A stretch of 19,973 nucleotides of DNA. Origin: Dehalococcoidia bacterium (GTDB lineage Bacteria; Chloroflexota; Dehalococcoidia; Dehalococcoidales; UBA1222). Shown piece by piece: positions 1 to 5,789 of this stretch. The DNA lies in the NCBI GenBank assembly GCA_009783135.1, contig WRHS01000016.1:1-19973 (forward strand), in the 5' to 3' direction. The position numbers and the translations under genes are program-made. The notes below the pieces were generated by a model. It was not told where the DNA came from and made no database searches. It was given only the letters and a program-made list of their open reading frames with translations. Each line of letters opens with the position of its first letter. Positions within the stretch are counted from its first letter, which is position 1.

Positions 1-121
1 TATGGTTGAAAGTATTAGTATGAACTCATGTCCACACTATCTAGTCCAAAAGTAATGTTAACATCAGTTGACAATGTAACAATGAATTGAAACCAGCTAG
101 TGAGCCATTCTGCACAAATGT
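1..121. other. left-edge sequence without an identified gene
   Basis: On the plus strand one frame is open from the window edge to a TAA at 53-55, giving a 17-residue tail from its first ATG. It could be the C-terminus of a gene starting outside the window, but the tail is too short to assign. Positions 56-121 show no gene. The plus-strand terminator just downstream implies that a plus-strand transcript enters from the left. Confidence 0.3.
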
Positions 122-155
122 AGCACCGCCAAATTTTCAAGGCGGTGCTTTTTTT
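122..155 (+). terminator. Rho-independent terminator of an upstream gene
   Basis: A perfect 9-bp stem (AGCACCGCC at 122-130, GGCGGTGCT at 141-149) encloses a 10-nt loop and runs directly into seven T residues. It is oriented to stop plus-strand transcription entering from the left edge, ahead of the DUF502 gene. Confidence 0.9.
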
Positions 156-315
156 ATGGACTATTCTTATAGAAAGTATATAGAAAACAGCGAATATTTT
201 GAACTATATGCAGTGAACAGTATGGCGTCAAAACGTAGGATTTTTATATTACCTCTACCAAAGTGCTAAAATACTGTGGAATACTTGGGAATTGTACTCC
301 CCATAGGATTTTGAT

Positions 316-1023
316 ATGAGCAAACAACACGGACACTCGGCATGGTCTCGCTTCATGGGCAGGTTACGCACACTTTTCCTATCCGGAGTAGTTGTGGTCG
401 TACCTGTCGTTGCCAGCGTGTTAGTGCTGGTATGGGCTTTCCGCACAGCTGATGACTTTTTACAACCAATCATCCATAACATTCTTGGCATAAACATCAT
501 CGGTCTTGGGATTGTTTTCACCGTCGTCATCATTTTTCTTGTCGGGATGCTAGCGCATAACTTCGTTGGAAAAAAGCTAATACAATTAGGCGACGCCATT
601 CTCAAACGAATACCAATTTTCAAGCAGATTTACAACGGCGCAAAGCAGATAATGGCCAGCTTCTCAGGCACAGGCGCCATTAGTAGAACAGCATTCCGTG
701 AGGTCGTTCTTGTGGAATTTCCGGCAAACTCCATGCGTACCATCGCCTTCATAACCAATGAATATACCGCAGGTGACGGTCACAAGTATTACGCCATATA
801 TCTGCCGACATCCCCTGTCCCATGGAGCGGGTTTTCCGCCATAGTAGCCGAGGAAAACATGACCCGCAGCGACATCAGTGTAGATGAAGCCCTCAAAATG
901 TGCATTTCAGGCATGATGCTGGCACCATCGCAAATGCTTATCAACATTGACGGCAAGCCAGTCAATCTTACAATCACCAAAAAACCTGCAACAATAGAAG
1001 CGGAGACCCCACCATCTGTGTAG
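316..1023 (+). CDS. DUF502 family membrane protein
   Basis: This is a 235-residue membrane protein of the DUF502 family, whose biochemical role is not established. Two hydrophobic spans are visible at about residues 20-42 and 60-82. They are followed by the family's P-I-x-K-Q-I-Y-x-x-x-K-Q motif at about 100-111 and by a soluble part with a LPTSPVPWSG segment, the counterpart of the usual PTTPNPTSG loop. The ATG start is preceded by AGGA seven bases upstream. The gene is convergent with rplL, and the two stop codons are about 37 bp apart. It sits where rpoB usually follows rplL. I am sure of the family and cannot state the function. Confidence 0.9.
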   Translation: MSKQHGHSAWSRFMGRLRTLFLSGVVVVVPVVASVLVLVWAFRTADDFLQPIIHNILGINIIGLGIVFTVVIIFLVGMLAHNFVGKKLIQLGDAILKRIPIFKQIYNGAKQIMASFSGTGAISRTAFREVVLVEFPANSMRTIAFITNEYTAGDGHKYYAIYLPTSPVPWSGFSAIVAEENMTRSDISVDEALKMCISGMMLAPSQMLINIDGKPVNLTITKKPATIEAETPPSV

Positions 1024-1037
1024 GGTCCCCGCTTTTT
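1000..1037 (+). terminator. terminator of the DUF502 gene
   Basis: The arms GCGGAGACCC (1000-1009) and GGGTCCCCGC (1023-1032) pair with one A/C mismatch and are followed by five T residues. The hairpin overlaps the DUF502 stop codon. The same DNA lies downstream of rplL on the other strand, but no good T run is seen there. Confidence 0.75.
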
Positions 1038-1060
1038 GCTGTGTTATTGTCGTTATTAAA

Positions 1061-1447
1061 CTACTTGATTTCGACAGCGGCGCCGGCTTCTTCCAGTTTT
1101 GCCTTAGCTGACTGAGCTTCTTCTTTGCTAACGCCTTCTTTGACGTTCTTGGGAGCGCCTTCCACCAAGTCCTTGGACTCTTTGAGACCCAGACCAGTAA
1201 GTTCGCGCACCACACGAATAGCATTGATTTTGTTGGCACCGGCGTCCTTTAGGACAACCGTGAACTCAGTCTGCTCTTCAGCAGCAGTTTCAGCACCGGC
1301 AGCAGCGGCAGCAGGAGCAGCAGCTACAACCTGAGCAGCAGCACGTACACCGAATTCATTCTCAAGAGCCTTCACAAGTTCGGAAAGCTCAAGAACGGTC
1401 ATTTCCTTGACCGCAGCAACCATTTCTTCTACAGACATTTTAGCCAT
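1061..1447 (-). CDS. rplL: 50S ribosomal protein L7/L12
   Basis: This is the multimeric stalk protein of the large subunit, which recruits and stimulates the translational GTPases. The 128-residue protein has the N-terminal dimerisation and L10-binding domain at about 1-35. An Ala-rich hinge with Glu follows at about 38-58. The C-terminal factor-binding domain ends with the typical K-L-E-E-A-G-A motif. The ATG lies 6 bases after the rplJ stop, and a GGAGGG sequence inside the end of rplJ can serve as ribosome binding site. It is the last gene of the translation operon here, because rpoB does not follow. Confidence 0.98.
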   Translation of the reverse strand: MAKMSVEEMVAAVKEMTVLELSELVKALENEFGVRAAAQVVAAAPAAAAAGAETAAEEQTEFTVVLKDAGANKINAIRVVRELTGLGLKESKDLVEGAPKNVKEGVSKEEAQSAKAKLEEAGAAVEIK

Positions 1448-1453
1448 TTTATT

Positions 1454-1978
1454 TTAATTACCCTCCATTTGTTGTATTCTTGCATTTAATGCGTAAACTA
1501 TGCCCAACATAGGGCTGGAAAGCGCCTGTACCAAGCCGACAATCGGTCCTTGCAGTCCACCCAGCACTTTTGCCACCAACTCACCCTTTGTAGGCAATGT
1601 AGCCAAAATATTAACCTCGCCGTCACTAAGCCAGCGATCCTCTAGGAATCCGCCCCTGACTGTCATACCGACACCGGACGATGAAATAAACTGGGTCAGC
1701 ACACGCGCCGGGGCCGATACGTCGTCATATCCCAACACAACGGCATTAGCGCCATCAAAATGGGTTGACAGAAAATCAAGTTCTGCCTCCTGAGCAGCAC
1801 GGCGCATCATGGTGTTCTTTACAACCTTGAACTCCAGATTGGCATCGCGCAACTTATGTCGCAGATTAACGATCTCTGTCGTTGGAACGCCCTGATAAGT
1901 CGTAACCACACCAGCCGTAGACTTGCCCAGTACTTCACTGATGGCAGAAACCACACCGGGTTTAGCTTCTTTTTTCAC
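1454..1978 (-). CDS. rplJ: 50S ribosomal protein L10
   Basis: L10 is the stalk base protein that binds 23S rRNA near L11 and carries the L7/L12 dimers on its C-terminal helix. The 174-residue length is normal. The family signature is visible: S-T-A-G-V-V-T-T-Y-Q-G near residue 20, then L-R-x-x-L-R-D-A-N-L-E-F-K-V-V-K-N-T. The start is GTG. It is fixed by a very strong AGGAGGTGA Shine-Dalgarno sequence five bases upstream. The preceding 160 nt carry an L10-type regulatory leader with an attenuator hairpin, so rplJ-rplL expression can be tuned separately from rplK-rplA. Confidence 0.98.
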   Translation of the reverse strand: MKKEAKPGVVSAISEVLGKSTAGVVTTYQGVPTTEIVNLRHKLRDANLEFKVVKNTMMRRAAQEAELDFLSTHFDGANAVVLGYDDVSAPARVLTQFISSSGVGMTVRGGFLEDRWLSDGEVNILATLPTKGELVAKVLGGLQGPIVGLVQALSSPMLGIVYALNARIQQMEGN

Positions 1979-1998
1979 CTTATCACCTCCTTGTATAC

Positions 1999-2024
1999 AA
2001 AAATCCTCGCGGCAATCGCGAGGA
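1999..2024 (-). terminator. attenuator hairpin before rplJ
   Basis: On the minus strand TCCTCGCG (2024-2017) pairs perfectly with CGCGAGGA (2011-2004) over a 5-nt loop, followed by five U residues. It lies only about 20 nt upstream of the rplJ start codon. In this position it works as an attenuator rather than an operon end. Confidence 0.85.
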
Positions 2025-2135
2025 CTTCAAAAAGCATAACAATACTGCTACGAAATTTGTTATCCTCGGCAGGCCGCATGATTAAGTTCGCCTTGTGGCA
2101 AACACCCGCTGTCTCAGGACACCCGAATTATTAAC
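1999..2135 (-). promoter_or_regulatory. ribosomal protein L10 leader
   Basis: The RNA between rplA and rplJ shows the conserved L10-leader elements: a GAGACAGCGGGTG stretch upstream, and GGCCTGCCGAGGA closing the binding stem. Such leaders bind L10 or the L10-L12 complex and repress rplJ-rplL. Here the leader ends in an intrinsic terminator. The leader's CGAGGA (2063-2068) is identical to the terminator's 3' arm, so it can pair instead with the terminator's 5' arm. That gives a simple antiterminator switch. The family match is by eye. Confidence 0.85.
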
Positions 2136-2139
2136 TTAA

Positions 2140-2853
2140 CTAAGCTGTAGTCATAGACTCAGCCAGTTTAACAGCCAAAGGAATACCTGGCCCCATGGTA
2201 GTCTTCATGGTAACGCTCTTGATGTACTGCCCCTTGGCACCGCTTGGCTTAGCACGTACAATAGCTTCCATTACGGCGCCCATATTCGCCGAAATCTTAC
2301 CCGACTCGAATGATACCTTGCCCAGTGGCACATGGATATTTGCCTGTCTATCCAGCTTGAACTCCACACGTCCCTTGCGTGAATCATCAATAACACGCGG
2401 CAAGTCGGGTGCGGTCACCACAGTACCGCTCTTGGGATTGGGCATAAGACCCTTGCGACCAAGCATTTTACCCAGTTTACCTACCTTGCCCATCATATCC
2501 GGCGTGGCAATAGCCGTGTCAAAATCCAGCCAGCCATCCTCAATTTTCTTGATAATGTCATCTGAGCCGACAAAATCAGCCCCGGCCGACTTGGCAACCT
2601 GCTCGGCATCGCCCTGAGCGAAAACCAGCACGCGCACCTGTTTTCCAAGACCATGCGGCAGAAGCGCTACGCCGCGCACCTGCTGCGTAGCCTGGCGCGG
2701 ATCAAGACCCATGCGCAGATGCAACTCGACAGTTTCGTCGAACTTGGCACGCGCAGTTTTCTTGACCAACTCTGATGCCTCATCAGGCGTGTATTCCTTG
2801 CCAGCTTCTACAAGCTTGGCAACCTCGTCATATTTTTTTCCGTGTTCTACCAT
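2140..2853 (-). CDS. rplA: 50S ribosomal protein L1
   Basis: L1 forms the mobile L1 stalk that guides deacylated tRNA out of the E site. In many bacteria it also represses its own operon. The 237-residue protein matches the usual length. It shows the hallmark segment G-K-x-L-G-R-K-G-L-M-P-N-P-K-x-G-T-V near residue 130 and a V-E-F-K-x-D-R-x-x-x-I-H-V-P-x-G-K stretch after it. The ATG lies one base after the rplK stop codon, which implies translational coupling. An AAGG inside the end of rplK is the likely ribosome binding site. Confidence 0.98.
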   Translation of the reverse strand: MVEHGKKYDEVAKLVEAGKEYTPDEASELVKKTARAKFDETVELHLRMGLDPRQATQQVRGVALLPHGLGKQVRVLVFAQGDAEQVAKSAGADFVGSDDIIKKIEDGWLDFDTAIATPDMMGKVGKLGKMLGRKGLMPNPKSGTVVTAPDLPRVIDDSRKGRVEFKLDRQANIHVPLGKVSFESGKISANMGAVMEAIVRAKPSGAKGQYIKSVTMKTTMGPGIPLAVKLAESMTTA

Positions 2854-2854
2854 A

Positions 2855-3277
2855 TTATTCTACCTTAATACCCATACTACGTGCGGTACCGGCAACAGCC
2901 CGCTCCGCCGCTTCAACACTATTGGCGTTGGCATCCTTTGCCTTCATTTCTGCAATTTCGCGCAACTTATTTTTGGGAAGAACCTTGTTATCACCGCGTG
3001 AGGGAGTACCCGACCCTTTATCAATCCCCAAGGCTTTCTTGAGCAGGTCAGAGGTCGGAGGGGTCTTGGTGATGAAACTGTAAGTGCGGTCGACATAGAC
3101 CGTAATTTCCACAGGAACAATGGAACCAATCTGTTTTGCGGTACGCTCGTTGTATTCCTTCACGAACTGCATGATATTCACGCCGTGAGGCCCAAGCGCC
3201 GTTCCCACCGGAGGTGCCGGGTTCGCCTGCCCCGCCGGGATTTGCAGTTTGATAATCGTTTTTACTTTTTTAGCCAC
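2855..3277 (-). CDS. rplK: 50S ribosomal protein L11
   Basis: L11 binds the GTPase-associated centre of 23S rRNA and helps factor binding and the stringent response. The 140-residue protein begins with K-K-V-x-x-x-I-K-L-Q-I-P-A-G-Q-A-N-P-A-P-P-V-G, with the P-x-x-P helix typical of the N-terminal domain. It ends with the RNA-binding domain (S-V-E-A-A-E-R-A-V-A-G-T-A-R-S-M-G). The start is GTG with AGGAG six bases upstream. It lies 16 bp after nusG. Confidence 0.98.
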   Translation of the reverse strand: MAKKVKTIIKLQIPAGQANPAPPVGTALGPHGVNIMQFVKEYNERTAKQIGSIVPVEITVYVDRTYSFITKTPPTSDLLKKALGIDKGSGTPSRGDNKVLPKNKLREIAEMKAKDANANSVEAAERAVAGTARSMGIKVE

Positions 3278-3293
3278 TTAATTCTCCTAACGC

Positions 3294-3854
3294 CTAAAGC
3301 TTTTCTGCCTGAAGAAAGTCAAGCTCTACCGGCGTTTCACGTCCGAACAAAGAGAGCAAAACCTTAATCTTGCCCTTCTCCTGGTCAACTTCATCAACAG
3401 TACCGATAAAATCAATAAACGGTCCGTCAATGATACGCACGCTTCGTCCCACCTTAAAGCCACCCTTGACCTTAGGTGTTTCAGCAGACATTTGCTTCAT
3501 TATACGATTGTATTCTTCTTCTCTTAGCGGTACCGGCTTACTCTCAGCACTGACAAAACCGGTAACCCCGGGTGTATTGCGCACAATAGCCCAACTGAGG
3601 TCGTTCATGCGCATCTGCACCAAGATATACCCTGGCAATATCTTGTTGGTTACGGTACGCCTCTGCCCGCTGTGGACCTCCACCTCTTCTTCGGTGGGTA
3701 TGACCACACGTGCTATATCACCTTCCCCGTCCATGCTCTTGGTGCGCTGTTCCAAATTCTTGCGCACCCGTTCCTCATAACCGGAGTAGGTATGTACAAC
3801 ATACCAATTATAACCGCTATCCGCCACTAGTGTATCAGAGGCCACCTTAACCAC
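3294..3854 (-). CDS. nusG: transcription termination/antitermination factor NusG
   Basis: NusG binds the RNA polymerase clamp, modulates pausing, and links polymerase to Rho or to ribosomal S10. The 186-residue protein has the NGN domain from about residue 15 (W-Y-V-V-H-T-Y-S-G-Y-E) with the L-P-G-Y-I-L-V motif. The C-terminal KOW domain begins near D-G-P-F-x-D-F-x-G-T-V. The GTG start overlaps the last 8 bases of secE. A second in-frame GTG three codons later could also be used. A short N-terminal extension of about 14 residues precedes the NGN fold. Confidence 0.97.
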   Translation of the reverse strand: MVKVASDTLVADSGYNWYVVHTYSGYEERVRKNLEQRTKSMDGEGDIARVVIPTEEEVEVHSGQRRTVTNKILPGYILVQMRMNDLSWAIVRNTPGVTGFVSAESKPVPLREEEYNRIMKQMSAETPKVKGGFKVGRSVRIIDGPFIDFIGTVDEVDQEKGKIKVLLSLFGRETPVELDFLQAEKL

Positions 3855-4044
3855 CTACAAAAAGCTTTTTGACTACTTCTGAAAAGATGTAATCCAGTCC
3901 TCCCAGAAGTAGCCCAACAGCAACCGATATACCCAACACCAGCGCGGTCAGCCTTAAGGCTTCATTCCAAGACAGCCATGTTACTTTCTTAAGTTCGGCT
4001 ACGGTTTCAGATATAAAACCGCCCCTCGATTTTCCTTCGGACAT
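3847..4044 (-). CDS. secE: preprotein translocase subunit SecE
   Basis: This is the small essential subunit of the SecYEG protein-conducting channel in the inner membrane. The 65-residue product has the conserved amphipathic surface helix (F-x-x-E-x-x-A-E-L-K-K-V-T-W) and one transmembrane segment near the C-terminus, the single-span form usual outside the gamma-proteobacteria. I chose the ATG at 4044. An in-frame TTG at 4056 would add four residues, but it lies only 1 base after the AAGGAAG sequence. The ATG lies 13 bases after it, so neither spacing is ideal. The gene's end overlaps the nusG start. Confidence 0.92.
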   Translation of the reverse strand: MSEGKSRGGFISETVAELKKVTWLSWNEALRLTALVLGISVAVGLLLGGLDYIFSEVVKKLFVGG

Positions 4045-4078
4045 ATTCTTAAACAAACTTCCTTGCTAGCGCCATGCG

Positions 4079-4246
4079 CTACTTGGTCTCACGGTGTGGC
4101 GTCTGCTTACGGCAATTAGGACAAAACTTGCTCAACTCAATACGCTGAGAATCATTGCGCCTATTCTTGCTCGTAGTATAGTTGCGATTTTGGCACACCG
4201 TGCACGCCATACTAATAACTAATCTAGCTTCCGCTTTCTTGGCCAC
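4079..4246 (-). CDS. rpmG: 50S ribosomal protein L33
   Basis: This is a 55-residue small zinc-ribbon ribosomal protein. It shows C-T-V-C (residues 15-18) and C-P-N-C (42-45), the R-N-Y-x-T-x-K-N-x-R-N core, and the H-R-E-T-K C-terminus. The start is GTG at 4246. It lies four bases past the tuf stop, with GGAG (in the end of tuf) six bases upstream, and it restores the family's M-A-K-K N-terminus. The internal ATG at 4210 would remove the first 12 residues and lacks such a site. With both CxxC pairs kept, this is the zinc-binding form of L33. Confidence 0.95.
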   Translation of the reverse strand: MAKKAEARLVISMACTVCQNRNYTTSKNRRNDSQRIELSKFCPNCRKQTPHRETK

Positions 4247-4249
4247 TTA

Positions 4250-5452
4250 TTACTCCAAAATATTGGTGAAAGCACCGGCACCTACGGTTCTGCCGCCTTC
4301 GCGTACAGCAAAGCGCAGACCATTCTCAAGCGCGACAGGATAAATCAGTCTGATCTTCATGCGGGTGTTATCACCAGGCATTACCATTTCCACACCCGGC
4401 TCAAGTTCAATACTGCCGGTGACATCGGTTGTACGAATATAGAACTGCGGTTTGTATCCATTGAAGAATGGGGTATGGCGACCGCCCTCTTCCTTGGTCA
4501 AAACGTAAACCTCTGCCTCGGCATAGGTGTGCGGCTTGATGGAACCAGGTGCGGCAAGCACCTGACCGCGCTCAATATCCTCGCGCTCAACACCGCGCAG
4601 CAACACGCCCACGGCATCGCCCGGCTCACCCACATCCAAAATCTTGTGGAACATTTCGAGGGATGTTGCCACAACCTTCTTGGGCTCATGATGCAAACCG
4701 ACGATTTCAACCTCATCGCCGCCCTTAATAACACCGCGCTCAACACGACCGGTAGGAACTGTACCGCGACCCTTGATGCTGAAAACATCTTCAACCGGCA
4801 TCAAGAACGGCTTGTCTTTCGGGCGAGGAGGAATAGGAACATAGCTGTCAACGGCAGCCATTAATTTGAGGATGGGACCGCACCACTGGCATTCGGCACC
4901 GCCGCAACCGCATTCAAGGGCTTTCAGGGCACTGACGCGGTGTACCGGAACCTCATCGCCGGGGAAGTGATATTTCTTAAGCAGTTCGCGGACCTCAAGT
5001 TCAACCAACTCAAGCAACTCAGGGTCATCCATGACATCCACTTTGTTGAGAGCGATTACCATAGCAGGAACGTTCACCTGATGCGCCAGCAGAACATGCT
5101 CTCTCGTCTGAGGCATGGGTCCGTCTGGCGCACTGACTACCAGAATTGCGCCGTCCATCTGGGCAGCACCGGTAATCATGTTCTTGACGAAGTCAGCATG
5201 TCCCGGGCAGTCGATGTGGGCATAATGCCTGCTGTCAGTTTCATACTCCACGTGAGCGATAGCGATGGTCATACCACGCGCTTTCTCTTCCGGAGCATTA
5301 TCAATCGTGTCATAGGCTCTGAACTGAGCCTTACCCTGCTTAGCCAAAACCATAGTGATGGCCGCCGTCAAGGTGGTTTTACCATGGTCAACGTGACCGA
5401 TGGTACCTACGTTACAATGTGGTTTGGTCCTTTCAAACTTCTGCTTAGCCAT
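4250..5452 (-). CDS. tuf: translation elongation factor EF-Tu
   Basis: EF-Tu is the GTPase that delivers aminoacyl-tRNA to the ribosomal A site. The 400-residue protein has G-H-V-D-H-G-K-T (19-26), the switch-I R-G-M-T-I (59-63), D-C-P-G-H (81-85) and N-K-V-D (136-139), then the two beta-barrel domains. I start at ATG 5452, giving M-A-K-Q-K-F-E-R, with AAGGAGAGG just upstream. An in-frame ATG 33 bases earlier would run into the tRNA gene. A four-cysteine insertion (C181, C183, C188, C191) sits between the GTPase domain and domain 2. It is absent from E. coli EF-Tu and resembles a zinc knuckle. The gene is co-transcribed with tRNA-Thr(GGT). Confidence 0.98.
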   Translation of the reverse strand: MAKQKFERTKPHCNVGTIGHVDHGKTTLTAAITMVLAKQGKAQFRAYDTIDNAPEEKARGMTIAIAHVEYETDSRHYAHIDCPGHADFVKNMITGAAQMDGAILVVSAPDGPMPQTREHVLLAHQVNVPAMVIALNKVDVMDDPELLELVELEVRELLKKYHFPGDEVPVHRVSALKALECGCGGAECQWCGPILKLMAAVDSYVPIPPRPKDKPFLMPVEDVFSIKGRGTVPTGRVERGVIKGGDEVEIVGLHHEPKKVVATSLEMFHKILDVGEPGDAVGVLLRGVEREDIERGQVLAAPGSIKPHTYAEAEVYVLTKEEGGRHTPFFNGYKPQFYIRTTDVTGSIELEPGVEMVMPGDNTRMKIRLIYPVALENGLRFAVREGGRTVGAGAFTNILE

Positions 5453-5476
5453 TTTCCTCTCCTTTTTCGTGTTAAA

Positions 5477-5549
5477 AGCCCACAATCAGATTCGAACTGA
5501 TGACCCCGTTCTTACCAAGAACGTGCTCTACCAGCTGAGCTATGTGGGC
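5477..5549 (-). tRNA. tRNA-Thr (anticodon GGT)
   Basis: A complete 73-nt cloverleaf is visible. The acceptor arms GCCCACA/TGTGGGC carry discriminator T. The D arm is GCTCAGCTGGTAGAGC, and the anticodon stem CGTTC/GAACG holds loop TTGGTAA. The T arm is closed over TTCGAAT. The 3' CCA is not encoded. The tRNA lies 24 bp before tuf and shares its promoter, as thrT does with tufB in E. coli. Confidence 0.97.
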
Positions 5550-5562
5550 ACAATTACCACGT

Positions 5563-5592
5563 ATTGTAATTCAACCCCCGTTCTAAAGTCAA
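5563..5592 (-). promoter_or_regulatory. promoter of the tRNA-Thr/tuf operon
   Basis: On the minus strand a TTGACT -35 box (5592-5587) and a TACAAT -10 box (5568-5563) are separated by 18 bp, about 14 bp before the tRNA 5' end. It has the same -35 box and spacer length as the promoter of the tRNA-Thr(TGT)/tRNA-Tyr cluster. Confidence 0.75.
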
Positions 5593-5789
5593 ACAGACAC
5601 GCTGCCGACAAAACGCATAGCAACCAGCTGAACAAACCCAGCCCCGCCGAAACGATGTTGACTAGCGCATAAGAATAAAACCTTCGGGCAGTTTTGTCAA
5701 GCAAAACGCTCCTATGGCGCCTGTGCAGTTACGCAGACGGTCCATGTATTTGCACTCATGGCGTATAAAACCGGCAAAACAGCGCCTAA
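5593..5789. other. intergenic region between the tuf promoter and the ABC exporter
   Basis: No gene, tRNA-Gly or convincing terminator is visible in this stretch. It is the left junction of the block that separates tRNA-Thr(GGT)-tuf from the other two tRNAs. Confidence 0.4.

Noticed and set aside
68..73. TTGACA as a -35 box for the DUF502 gene
   Set aside because: There is no -10 box at 16-18 bp, and the terminator at 122-155 would stop the transcript.
907..1334. Open frames in other frames or on the other strand across rplL
   Set aside because: They are by-products of the Ala/Glu-rich rplL codons. They have no ribosome binding site and no recognisable motif, and rplL itself is certain.
4475..5672. 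Plus-strand open frames opposite tuf and over the tRNA-Thr
   Set aside because: They are antisense to a highly conserved gene, and one runs through the tRNA. No coding signal supports them.
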